Assembly: GCA_035535995.1 (NCBI GenBank)
Contig: DATLOZ010000019.1
Coordinates: 62,001-126,000 of the forward strand
Length of the DNA: 64,000 nt
Direction of reading: 5' to 3'
Source: JANYCO01 sp035535995
Lineage (GTDB): Bacteria > Bacteroidota > Bacteroidia > Cytophagales > Cytophagaceae
This document shows positions 18,365-27,090 of the stretch, piece after piece; the stretch's first letter is position 1, and every line of letters begins with the position of its first letter. The notes beneath the pieces are model-generated. The model was given only the letters and a program-made list of their open reading frames with translations. It ran no database searches and was not told where the DNA came from. The translations under genes were made by a program, and so were the position numbers.

Positions 18365-19621
18365 ATGACTAAGTTTGAAAAAAAGGACATTAAAACACCT
18401 TCTTATTACGTAAGAAGAAGACTGCTGAAAAACAAACCGGCTATGTTCGGCCTCATCGTCATTATCCTGGCGCACGTAGTAGCCTTACTCGGCTACCTGA
18501 TTATGCCCGACGATACGCCCAATGCAGACGACCGCTCTGCGCACATCAAGAAAAAATCTCCGGGCTTTGAAGTCCTTCTTCTAAAAACGATCAAACAGCG
18601 GGAAATTCGTAATGTGAATTTTCTTGAATACATGTTCTTCGGACAGGAGAGCGATTATAAGATCGAACCGATCAGCTGGTACAAGGTCGAAGGCTATACG
18701 ATCCGCTATGCGATCTATGGTCGTGAGCGCGAAGTGATGTCGCAGCCACTCATCAATACAGTGAAAAAACTTTACTCGGGATTTTCCACCAAGATCAAAC
18801 CGGATTCTGCTACCGGCTATAATTATTCGATCAATGGCGACAAAGTCCAGTACCTGGATCTTAACGAAGAACTACATTCCACTACACGTCAGGAGTTGAT
18901 CCAGGAGTTTGAAAAAAATAATTTGGAGAAAAGAAGATACCTGTTCGGCACCAGCATCGACGGCCGCGACCTGCTGAGTATGCTGCTCTTCGGTACAAAA
19001 ATTTCACTTTCGATCGGATTTATTTCTGTGATCATTTCCTTGATCCTTGGCGTTTCGCTGGGAGCCATGGCCGGCTTCTTCGGAGGCTGGTTCGACAATG
19101 CGATCATGTGGCTTATGACTGTGGTCTGGTCGATCCCAAGCATCATGCTGGTGATCGCGATCAGCCTGGCTTTGCAGAGCAAGGGGATCTGGGTAGCTTT
19201 CGTAGCAGTAGGATTGACGATGTGGGTAGAAGCAGCGCGTGTAGTGCGCGGCCAAATTTTAAGTATTAAAGAAAAATTATTCGTGGAAGCCGCTAAAGCA
19301 TTAGGTATTGGAAACCTGCGGATCATTTTCATACATATTTTGCCAAACGTAGTAGGACCAATTATCGTGATCGCTACAGCGAATTTTGCCAGCGCCATCC
19401 TAATCGAAGCAGGGCTTAGTTTCCTGGGCCTCGGCGTACAGCCGCCAATGCCTTCATGGGGTAAAATGGTTTTTGAAGGCTATAACTCAAACTGGGAAAG
19501 CGATGGCGGCTTCCTGGTGTTTATGCCTAGTCTTTGTATCTGCTTGCTGGTATTTGCGTTCAATCTTTTTGGCAACGGCCTACGCGATGCGTACGATCCT
19601 CAAAGTTCAAACAAATGGTAG
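18365..19621 (+). CDS. ABC transporter permease, oligopeptide/dipeptide type (OppC/DppC)
   Basis: 418 residues, longer than typical DppC (about 300). After the first membrane helix (AMFGLIVIILAHVVALLGYL) comes a periplasmic insert of roughly 130 residues, then the BPD_transp_1 core with the EAA-type loop (EAAKALGIGNLRIIFIHILP) and the family signature ILIEAGLSFLGLGVQPPMPSWG. It should form the inner-membrane channel with a second permease and ATPases, none of which is nearby. Its last bases overlap the next gene's ATG. Confidence 0.9.
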   Translation: MTKFEKKDIKTPSYYVRRRLLKNKPAMFGLIVIILAHVVALLGYLIMPDDTPNADDRSAHIKKKSPGFEVLLLKTIKQREIRNVNFLEYMFFGQESDYKIEPISWYKVEGYTIRYAIYGREREVMSQPLINTVKKLYSGFSTKIKPDSATGYNYSINGDKVQYLDLNEELHSTTRQELIQEFEKNNLEKRRYLFGTSIDGRDLLSMLLFGTKISLSIGFISVIISLILGVSLGAMAGFFGGWFDNAIMWLMTVVWSIPSIMLVIAISLALQSKGIWVAFVAVGLTMWVEAARVVRGQILSIKEKLFVEAAKALGIGNLRIIFIHILPNVVGPIIVIATANFASAILIEAGLSFLGLGVQPPMPSWGKMVFEGYNSNWESDGGFLVFMPSLCICLLVFAFNLFGNGLRDAYDPQSSNKW

Positions 19622-20838
19622 AAGATTCAGATTTTTTTAAAAAACTCCTCCACCTCAAAGAACTGGAGCTGAACTCACTTCTGGAGATCACGCAGGCGAT
19701 CAATTCAAACCTGCCGGAAGAAGCGCTCTACAAGATCTATCATTTTACCCTGATCGCCAATCTCAACATCAATAAGCTTGCACTATTTGTATTCGACGAA
19801 GAATGGTCTTGTAAAGTAAATTACGGTACAGAAAAAAATTATAAAAACCAGACCGTCACCCAGGAGATCCTGGATATCCATAAGATCACAGAAGTGAAAG
19901 GAAGCTTGAGTGGGTTCAACGAGTTTGATAAAGTAATTCCGATCTCTCATAAAACCACGGTGCTGGCCTATGTATTGGTGAGCAGCGCGCCCAGGGATAA
20001 TGGAGCCGAAGATGTGAATACATCGTTCATCCAGACATTCACCAACATTATTATTGTAGCCATTGAAAATAAAAAACTGGCTCGAAAAGAATTAGCACAA
20101 CAGGCTTTCCGTAAGGAACTAGAGATCGCTAAAGAAGTGCAATCTTTTTTGTTCCCCAAAAATCTTCCCGACAAACAACAGGTACGGATCAAAGCGAGTT
20201 ACTACCCACACGATAGCATTGGTGGCGATTATTACGACTATATAAAATTTTCAAACGATGCGTTCCTGATCTGTATTGCAGACGTGTCAGGAAAAGGAAT
20301 TCCAGCAGCATTATTGATGTCCAATTTTCAGGCATCCCTGCGTACGCTGGTGCGCCAGACCAGAGACCTGAAGCAGATTGTAGAAGAACTGAATTATAAT
20401 ATTCTCGACAATGCCAAAGGCGAGAGATTTATTACTTTTTTTATCGCCATTTTTGATCTTCAACAAAATAAGATCAACTACATCAACGCCGGCCACAACC
20501 CGCCGATCCTGCTTTCCAAAGGAGAGGTAACGCTGCTTGATAAAGGAACTACCATCCTGGGAGTGTTCAATAAATTGCCTTTTGTAAACGAACAGGAAAT
20601 CGCTTTGCCGCCGGATGCAATGTTATTTGCCTATACTGATGGGCTTACGGAAACGGCTTCTGAAGACAGCGAAGAATATGGGAGTGACAGACTACAGCAA
20701 TTTTTACAATCTCATGATGTGAATGAGCAAGGAAAGCTGCATGCAAATCTTTACGAGGAGCTAAATCAATTTAAAGGGAAAACCAGATTTCCTGATGATA
20801 TTACCTACTGGTCTTGTGTGACCAGTAATGTGAAATGA
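19615..20838 (+). CDS. SpoIIE/RsbU-type serine phosphatase with N-terminal sensor region
   Basis: 407 residues from the ATG at 19615, which overlaps the permease stop by 7 bp. A longer in-frame start at 19534 lies inside the permease and is rejected. Residues of about 1-155 look like a GAF-type sensor, then a short coiled coil (ELEIAKEVQSFLFPKNLP) and a PP2C/SpoIIE domain with GGDYYDY, IADVSGKGIPAALLMS, GHNPPIL and AYTDGLTE. Such enzymes dephosphorylate anti-sigma-factor antagonists in partner-switching pathways; no partner genes are in the window. Confidence 0.9.
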   Translation: MVEDSDFFKKLLHLKELELNSLLEITQAINSNLPEEALYKIYHFTLIANLNINKLALFVFDEEWSCKVNYGTEKNYKNQTVTQEILDIHKITEVKGSLSGFNEFDKVIPISHKTTVLAYVLVSSAPRDNGAEDVNTSFIQTFTNIIIVAIENKKLARKELAQQAFRKELEIAKEVQSFLFPKNLPDKQQVRIKASYYPHDSIGGDYYDYIKFSNDAFLICIADVSGKGIPAALLMSNFQASLRTLVRQTRDLKQIVEELNYNILDNAKGERFITFFIAIFDLQQNKINYINAGHNPPILLSKGEVTLLDKGTTILGVFNKLPFVNEQEIALPPDAMLFAYTDGLTETASEDSEEYGSDRLQQFLQSHDVNEQGKLHANLYEELNQFKGKTRFPDDITYWSCVTSNVK

Positions 20839-20857
20839 TTTTTTAATGAATGAAGGA

Positions 20858-20900
20858 ATAAAAAAATAACTCAACATTCATAACTCAACATTCATAACTT
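20858..20900. repeat. Tandem copies of the ACTCAACATTCATAA repeat
   Basis: Two direct copies of AACTCAACATTCATA followed by a T-run, between the convergent phosphatase and Wzz-like genes. Confidence 0.65.
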
Positions 20901-20904
20901 TTTT

Positions 20905-21765
20905 CTACAATTCCTTCCCCACGGAACTTCTGTACTGATCCACCAATACCAGGCCAATCAAATAAACCAGCAAGGTACCAACGATGGTGATGCTTACTAC
21001 CAGCCAACGTACAGGTCTTGCTTTTTTAATCACAGGAGCTGCTTTTTCAATGATGTAGAGCGTTTGAAAATCTTCTTCCAGTATAGAAAGTCTAGTTTCT
21101 GCTTCTTTCAAATCTGAATAGGTATTGATCATCGTGATCGAGAGCATGTCTTTTTCACTGTTGTTGAGTTGCTTTTGCGAAGCATCTGATTTTGAAAGTG
21201 AATCCAGCCTTGAGTATTTTGTTTGCAGATCGGTTTTGAATTTATCGAGTTGCTTGGCATTGGATTCGATCAAAGGTTTGCGGTTGTAATAATCGATCTG
21301 GTTTACAATATCATTGGCAATGATGGCCGCAGTGTCCGGATCTTTGTCAAAAATAGTTACCGTAATAGCACTTCGGTCGTCTTCGGAAATTTTATAATTG
21401 TCTCTGAACTTTTCGGTAGCCTTGATGTAAAAATAGTTGCTTCCGCGATCAATATTATAGCGATCGATGAGGTTATATTTTTCAATAATATAATTGCTGA
21501 TCAGGCTAGAGTTCCCGATGGTGATCACACGATCAGCATCGTCGCCAGTGCCGAAGAGGTCTACGTCTACATTGGAAAACATATAGCGCGGATCGTATGC
21601 TTTAGGACTGTATGGATAAAAAATACAGGTGGATTTGTAATATACTGGAAGCAAAAAGGCCAATGCTATTCCTGCAATGGAAGAAATGATCCCGACGATT
21701 ATAAATTGTTTTTTCTTTTGTATGAGTAGGCGAATGATGTATAAAAGACCGGAATTCTGATCCAT
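20905..21765 (-). CDS. Wzz-like polysaccharide chain-length determinant protein
   Basis: 286 residues. A cytoplasmic start, TM1 (FIIVGIISSIAGIALAFLLP), a long periplasmic region with coiled coil (about residues 155-235) and TM2 near the end (WLVVSITIVGTLLVYLIGLV). The VYYKSTCIFYP stretch after TM1 and a proline-containing PVIKKARPVRW before TM2 are typical of polysaccharide copolymerases. It lacks a tyrosine-kinase domain. It probably sets length of O-antigen or exopolysaccharide. It is the last gene of a minus-strand run with recQ. Confidence 0.82.
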   Translation of the reverse strand: MDQNSGLLYIIRLLIQKKKQFIIVGIISSIAGIALAFLLPVYYKSTCIFYPYSPKAYDPRYMFSNVDVDLFGTGDDADRVITIGNSSLISNYIIEKYNLIDRYNIDRGSNYFYIKATEKFRDNYKISEDDRSAITVTIFDKDPDTAAIIANDIVNQIDYYNRKPLIESNAKQLDKFKTDLQTKYSRLDSLSKSDASQKQLNNSEKDMLSITMINTYSDLKEAETRLSILEEDFQTLYIIEKAAPVIKKARPVRWLVVSITIVGTLLVYLIGLVLVDQYRSSVGKEL

Positions 21766-21828
21766 TGATATCGTTAGTTTTATGGGTATTAATTAGTAAA
21801 TCTAATGAAAAACGACCGTAAACTAAAT

Positions 21829-23745
21829 TTATTTTCCAGAAATAAAAATATGTCCGGCTTTGTCAATTTTAAGAATGCCTTCATCGGTCATTTCACGAAT
21901 TGTTTGCAGGATTTCTTCTTTTGAAAAATTTTTCTGAACGTTTGCCAAAACATCTATTTCATTCACACCCGACCGGATCGTTTGGAGAATAGAGGCACGC
22001 AACGTATCGGCGGAGGCAGAAGAGATCGTTTGCTTTTTTTCTTTCAGGCAAATATCGCATACTCCACATTTTTTGTCGGATCGTTCGCCAAAATATTCTT
22101 GTAGCACAAGACTGCGACAGCGTCGTTCCTGGCTGGCGTATTGCGCCAGGTAATTGATCTTTTCAATTTCTTTTTCCTTGCGTAATTCCATTTCACGCAC
22201 ATTCAACGGAAGTTTGGCAGCATCGTAGCGCGCTGTAGTAAATACGATCTGCGGCGCTGTATGAGCCGGTTCATATTGCACTAGTTGAATGCTTTGTAGG
22301 TACTGAATTTTTTTTCTGACCTCTGCGGTATTCAGCTCGGCCTGTGCTGCAATGCGCTGTTCGGAGATTTCAAGGAAGGTCTCAAACAATTCTCCTCCAT
22401 AACAGCGAAGAATTGATTTGATAAAACGATCCATTTCAGGATGAGTAAGCTGATAATCGTAAAGATAAGTATGCTCTACAGAAATATGCAGTCTAGAAGG
22501 CCTATGATATCCTTCGGTGAGTTGGATAAACCCTTCCGATTCCAGTCTCCGTAGCGCGTGGAAAGTTTCTTTTTTCGGAAGCTTATAAATTTTTACAAAT
22601 TCTTCTTCGTTAAAATCATAAGCCGCCAGCAAGCTGCTTCCTACGGCGATCTTGAAATAATTGGCAAGCGATTGATAAGTTTTGCGGATCAGGTCAGCGC
22701 TCGGGTATTTTTGTCCGATCTTCAGGTGAAGATCTTCTAGCTCTTGTTTGGTATAGAGAAGCACTGCATAAGCTTTTTTCTCGTCGCGCCCGGCCCGGCC
22801 TGCTTCCTGGTAGTAGGCTTCAAGACTGTCAGGAGGAGCAAGGTGGATGACCACTCGCACATCTGGTTTGTCAATGCCCATGCCGAAGGCGTTAGTAGCT
22901 ACCATCACGCGTGTTTGATTGTGGATCCAGAGGTCTTGAATATTATTGCGTTCGGCGGTTGTCATGCCAGCGTGATAGGCGGAGGCGCTTATTTTTTGTT
23001 TCTTTAGAAAATCGGCGATCTCAGTGGTGTTCTTCCTGCTCCGTACATATACAATGGCCGGACCAGGTACGTTGGCCAGGATCTCCAGCATTTTTCTGAT
23101 CTTGTCGGACTCGGCAAAACAGGAATAGGAAAGATTGGCACGCGAGAAACTTTTTACAAAAACCTTCTCGTGACGCAGTGAAAGCTTTTCGATAATATCC
23201 TTTTTAACATCCGGTGTAGCCGTAGCCGTGAGCGCGATCACACTGACGGAGGAGATTTTTTTCCGAAACTCTGCAAGCTCCAGATAGGAAGGCCGGAAGT
23301 CGTATCCCCATTGGGAAATACAGTGTGCCTCATCAATGGCGAGAAAACTTACTTTTATCTTTTTGATCCGTTCTAACAGCAGGTCTGATTTTAATCTTTC
23401 CGGAGAGAGATAAAGAAACTTGATCATAGGATCGTGTGCACAGTTGTCAAGTAAAATATCAATCTCACGCGCGCTCAGCCCTGAGTGGATAGCGACGGCT
23501 TTGATGTTTCGTTTTTTTAATTGTTCTACCTGGTCGCGCATTAGCGCAATCAAGGGTGTGACCACAATGCACACTCCTTCCACGCAAAGAGCGGGCACCT
23601 GGAAGCAAATTGATTTGCCGCCGCCGGTTGGCATCAGGGCAAGAACATCCTCACGGGCAATAGACGCTTCTATGATCTCTTTTTGCAGAGGCCTGAATTG
23701 GTCGTATCCCCAATATCGTTTTAATATTTCTTCCGGAGTCATCAA
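21829..23745 (-). CDS. recQ: ATP-dependent DNA helicase RecQ
   Basis: 638 residues. Superfamily 2 helicase: GYDQFRPLQKEII, Walker A (LMPTGGGKS), DEAH (LAIDEAHCISQWGYDFRPSY), ALTATAT, and motif VI (YQEAGRAGRDEK). The RecQ zinc-binding cysteines are visible in RRCRSL and CGVCDICL. An RQC winged helix follows, while the C-terminal HRDC domain appears replaced by a shorter helical/winged segment. Unwinds forked and recombining DNA. Lies between a membrane protein gene and the Wzz-like gene on the same strand with gaps of 48 and 63 bp. Confidence 0.94.
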   Translation of the reverse strand: MMTPEEILKRYWGYDQFRPLQKEIIEASIAREDVLALMPTGGGKSICFQVPALCVEGVCIVVTPLIALMRDQVEQLKKRNIKAVAIHSGLSAREIDILLDNCAHDPMIKFLYLSPERLKSDLLLERIKKIKVSFLAIDEAHCISQWGYDFRPSYLELAEFRKKISSVSVIALTATATPDVKKDIIEKLSLRHEKVFVKSFSRANLSYSCFAESDKIRKMLEILANVPGPAIVYVRSRKNTTEIADFLKKQKISASAYHAGMTTAERNNIQDLWIHNQTRVMVATNAFGMGIDKPDVRVVIHLAPPDSLEAYYQEAGRAGRDEKKAYAVLLYTKQELEDLHLKIGQKYPSADLIRKTYQSLANYFKIAVGSSLLAAYDFNEEEFVKIYKLPKKETFHALRRLESEGFIQLTEGYHRPSRLHISVEHTYLYDYQLTHPEMDRFIKSILRCYGGELFETFLEISEQRIAAQAELNTAEVRKKIQYLQSIQLVQYEPAHTAPQIVFTTARYDAAKLPLNVREMELRKEKEIEKINYLAQYASQERRCRSLVLQEYFGERSDKKCGVCDICLKEKKQTISSASADTLRASILQTIRSGVNEIDVLANVQKNFSKEEILQTIREMTDEGILKIDKAGHIFISGK

Positions 23746-23793
23746 AGTCTAAAAATAAAAAATAGTATCAACATATCATCGGCCTCAGTCTTT

Positions 23794-26127
23794 TCAATAC
23801 TTAACCGTTAGTATAAAATCGTCGAGGTAAACCGGTTTGGTACCATTGTTCCAGATATATACATATAGTTTTCCTTCACTTGTCTCAGCGCGGTGGATGG
23901 TTTGCTCAATATACGAGGGCAGCCACTGCTCTCGGGTAGTAGTAGTTAAATTAGTAGCCTTCCATGATCTTTTATCCGTACTGTCCACATTCATTACCAA
24001 CAGCGCCTGGGCAGAGGAATTGGCCAGGTATTGAATTCTGGCAGAAAGATTGAGACGATCGCAATCACATTTTTTCCAAAGACTATCTAAGGAAAGTTTG
24101 TAAGCATAAGAATATTCTTCCGGTAGAATTTTCATGGAATAGTTTCCGGAAGAATGATAGGTACTATCAATCGATTTCGTATTGCGGGATTGTTCAAAAT
24201 CATTTTTTAAATACCAGATAATTTTTTCCGCTACCAGATCTGTTTTGTGAAATAAATCCAACGTTTTACTTCTAAGCCCTTCGGAAGAAACAAGATCGAT
24301 CGATTCCCATTGAACTCCGATCGCATCTTCTACGAGTATTGATGAAGCAGAATGTCTGAAACGTATTTTTTGTACAGGTGCTTCTGGCGCTTTGCTATAT
24401 GGGTTTAGAATAAACGGATGCAGCCATAATCCATCTGCGGCATTGGAAGGGATAAAGCGATAGGTTAAAATACTATCCTGTGAAAATAAATAGTCGATAT
24501 AGTATTCCTCGTCTTTGTAGAGAAAGTTTTTCAGTTTACCCAAAAATGTTTTCTGATGATAAAACCGCATTCTCAACAGAGATGTATCCGAAATAGGAGG
24601 AAGGGGAATCCATTCGTTCCATATACTGTATTGTTGGTGTGAAGCAGTGGGAGGCGTCAGTTTTTCTTTATTATTTTTTCTAAAAAGCAGGTATTGTGGA
24701 TTTTTTTCGGCAAGAGTATAGTGGTTTAGAATTGCATAGATCACCCTGGGTTCGTCGTTCAGAATATAACGTCCATCCAGCGAGCCAAAGCGGCCACCCC
24801 ATTGATCGTTTTGCAGATGGAAAAGAATAAATTCAGGAGCGTGTGGAGGAAGATAACTTTTGCTCGTTTCTTCAGAGATATACTTGGTAGAAGAAGCAGA
24901 TAGCTCAATCGTGTGACGTGGTTTCCAGTGTAGATGATTGGCAGGAAGATATGACAGTTCCCATGGATAAATATCAATACTGGAATCTCCGATCAACGCG
25001 CGTGTGGAAGGAGAAAGAATTTGCGGGGCAATATTTTTCAGCGAGATAGCTTCGGATGTCTTTTTTGTTTTCGAAAACTCTATAATGGAATTATAAAAAT
25101 AGGAAGGACCTCCGCTGGCAAGCTCGTATGACTGTGCGCCCGGGATCTGCAGCATGTTGGAGAGATAAAGTCCGATACTCAGCATCGCAAGGCCGATCGT
25201 CTTGAAGTTGAATTCGGCGGTGAGGATGAGGATGGAAGTCCATAACATAAAAAGCGCATAAAGAAGAATCGCATTGTGGCTGATATCTTCTCTTCCCATC
25301 GAATGTTTCCACAGAGCAAAAAGAGGGAAAAGAAGCAGAGGGAAAATTAGTTTAGTATCCTTGCTTTTGAAAATAAAGGGAGCTACTCCAAAACACAGCA
25401 GGAAGCTGGTCAGCAGCCACCAGTTGTTGTGGGTTTGCAAAGCCAGCGCAGTAGAATACCCGTCTGATAATAGTTTGATGTGAATATGGTACGTTACTAT
25501 CTTTTCAAAATTTCCAAATACCAACAAGAGCGGAATGCTGTACAGGCATAGAAAAGCCGTGAAGTAGAAACTGGTTTGTTTCACTGAGCGAATCAGAAAC
25601 AAATGCAGGATCAGAGAAGAAGTAAGTAAAGAGATACAGGAGATCCCAATGGAAGATTTTATGAGTATCGCCATGGAACAAAGCAACGAGGCCAGTAGAA
25701 AGGCGATGATGTTTTTATTTTTTAAATAAAGATAAAGCAATAGAAAGCAATTGCCAATGAGAAGAATATCCAGATCAAAGTAAAACGATATGGCCGGTAG
25801 CATCAACATTCCCGTGTATCTGGCCTCGCCTGCAGAGCGGAAAGAGATTCGTAAAAGTAAAAACAGGAACAGGATTTTCAGAAAGGAAAAAAACAGATAA
25901 AAGTAAAGCAAGTTATTACCTTCGGTTGTAGGAAATTTTAAAAATCCAAGAGGCCCGATGGAGTAGAACAGGTCTGTAAGCACTTGCCGGTCGTGGACGA
26001 AAAGCCAGTTTAAAGCCCAGGTGTAAGAAGGATCTAGTCCGGTGCCATAGACAGGAGATATTTCAGGAAACGAGAGAAGATAAAAAAATAGCGCTAATAA
26101 GAGTGGCAAAAAATCTTTTCTGGTCAT
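23794..26127 (-). CDS. Large polytopic membrane protein with extracytoplasmic C-terminal domain, unknown
   Basis: 777 residues from the ATG at 26127, one base after the lolD stop; an ATG at 26145 would overlap lolD by 17 bp. About twelve hydrophobic helices fill the first ~370 residues, in the manner of GT-C glycosyltransferases (the LDPSYTWALNWLF loop follows the first helix, where GT-C enzymes carry acidic residues). The remaining ~400 residues are soluble and end in a beta-rich jelly-roll-like part. I cannot assign a family; GT-C-like transfer of a sugar or modification of a lipid is only a suggestion. Confidence 0.75.
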   Translation of the reverse strand: MTRKDFLPLLLALFFYLLSFPEISPVYGTGLDPSYTWALNWLFVHDRQVLTDLFYSIGPLGFLKFPTTEGNNLLYFYLFFSFLKILFLFLLLRISFRSAGEARYTGMLMLPAISFYFDLDILLIGNCFLLLYLYLKNKNIIAFLLASLLCSMAILIKSSIGISCISLLTSSLILHLFLIRSVKQTSFYFTAFLCLYSIPLLLVFGNFEKIVTYHIHIKLLSDGYSTALALQTHNNWWLLTSFLLCFGVAPFIFKSKDTKLIFPLLLFPLFALWKHSMGREDISHNAILLYALFMLWTSILILTAEFNFKTIGLAMLSIGLYLSNMLQIPGAQSYELASGGPSYFYNSIIEFSKTKKTSEAISLKNIAPQILSPSTRALIGDSSIDIYPWELSYLPANHLHWKPRHTIELSASSTKYISEETSKSYLPPHAPEFILFHLQNDQWGGRFGSLDGRYILNDEPRVIYAILNHYTLAEKNPQYLLFRKNNKEKLTPPTASHQQYSIWNEWIPLPPISDTSLLRMRFYHQKTFLGKLKNFLYKDEEYYIDYLFSQDSILTYRFIPSNAADGLWLHPFILNPYSKAPEAPVQKIRFRHSASSILVEDAIGVQWESIDLVSSEGLRSKTLDLFHKTDLVAEKIIWYLKNDFEQSRNTKSIDSTYHSSGNYSMKILPEEYSYAYKLSLDSLWKKCDCDRLNLSARIQYLANSSAQALLVMNVDSTDKRSWKATNLTTTTREQWLPSYIEQTIHRAETSEGKLYVYIWNNGTKPVYLDDFILTVKY

Positions 26128-26128
26128 G

Positions 26129-26779
26129 TTAGCAAAGTTTCCCATCCGCCATTTCCAGCTTGCGGTCTGCTTCGGAAGCTAGTTTTTCGTTGTGCGTAAC
26201 GATCACAAAAGTCTGGTGAAATTCTTTTCTGAGTTGAAAAAATAGCTTATGCATTTCTTCTGCATTGTGAGAGTCGAGATTTCCGGTAGGCTCATCGGCA
26301 AAGATGATTAGCGGGTCGTTGACCAGGGCTCTTGCAATAGCGGTACGTTGCTGCTCTCCACCCGACATCTCGGAGGGTTTATGGCTCATTCGGTGGCTGA
26401 TGCCCAGGTAATCCATCAGGTATTTGGCTTTCTTTTGTACTTCGCTGGGATTTCTTTTGCCCAGGTATCCGGGAATGCAAACGTTTTCAAGCGCTGTAAA
26501 TTCAGGAAGTAAGTTATGGAACTGAAAAATAAACCCCAGGTTTTTGTTACGAAACTCGGATAACCGTTTACTGCTGGCCTTACTCAGGTCTTCGTTGTGG
26601 ATGATGAGACTACCCTTGTCAGGGCTATCGAGTGTACCCAATAGTTGAAGCAATGTGCTCTTGCCTGCGCCTGAAGCGCCTACGATCGAAACAATTTCTC
26701 CCCGGTCGATCTTAAGGCTTACGCCTTTCAGCACGTCTACGTTGGGATAAGATTTATATATATCTGTAGCTTCCAGCAT
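26129..26779 (-). CDS. lolD: ABC transporter ATP-binding protein, LolD-like
   Basis: 216 residues from the ATG at 26779 (MLEATDIYKSY); upstream in-frame residues to 26818 do not fit the family start. Walker A (GASGAGKST), Q-loop (FIFQFHNLLPEFTA), signature (MSGGEQQRTAIARAL), Walker B (LIIFADEPTGNLDS) and H-loop (IVTHNE) are complete. The LLPEFTALENV stretch is typical of LolD/MacB-type ATPases that energise lipoprotein release or similar mechanotransmission. No LolC/E permease is adjacent; instead an unrelated membrane protein follows at once. Confidence 0.87.
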   Translation of the reverse strand: MLEATDIYKSYPNVDVLKGVSLKIDRGEIVSIVGASGAGKSTLLQLLGTLDSPDKGSLIIHNEDLSKASSKRLSEFRNKNLGFIFQFHNLLPEFTALENVCIPGYLGKRNPSEVQKKAKYLMDYLGISHRMSHKPSEMSGGEQQRTAIARALVNDPLIIFADEPTGNLDSHNAEEMHKLFFQLRKEFHQTFVIVTHNEKLASEADRKLEMADGKLC

Positions 26780-27030
26780 TTTGTAGCAAATTAAGCGGTG
26801 TTGAATTTCTGCGGTCAAAAGTATCTAATTAATTGGAAAGATGCCAGATACAGGATACCAGATACCAGATAAAATTTATAATGCGTTCAATTGGAAAAAT
26901 AGTAGATACCATATAGCTATACCACTTAAAACTCATAATTCAACATTCATAACTCATAATTTTATCCGGTATCAGGCATTAGGCATCTGGTATCTGATCA
27001 TAGAGGCCTGATTTTTTTTGTAAAAAACTA
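26780..27030. repeat. Repeat-filled gap upstream of sucC
   Basis: GATACCAGATGCC-family copies at about 26839-26874 (forward) and 26963-26998 (inverted) enclose two ACTCAACATTCATAA-family copies (26926-26960). The whole forms a nested inverted structure between divergent lolD and sucC. No gene seen. Confidence 0.75.
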
Positions 27031-27037
27031 TCTTTTC

Positions 27038-27068
27038 TTGAAATTATAGATCAAATAATTTACTTTAG
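27038..27068 (+). promoter_or_regulatory. Promoter of sucC (TTG-N20-TACTTTAG)
   Basis: TTG at 27038-27040, a 20-nt spacer, then TACTTTAG (27061-27068), one mismatch from the Bacteroidota -7 consensus TAnnTTTG. It predicts a leader of about 15-20 nt. Confidence 0.55.
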
Positions 27069-27090
27069 GGCATCTAAAAAAATTACAACG

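Noticed and set aside
19534..19614. Longer start for the RsbU-like phosphatase
   Set aside because: It lies within the permease coding region and its residues do not resemble the family start; the ATG at 19615 overlaps the permease stop as expected for coupled genes.
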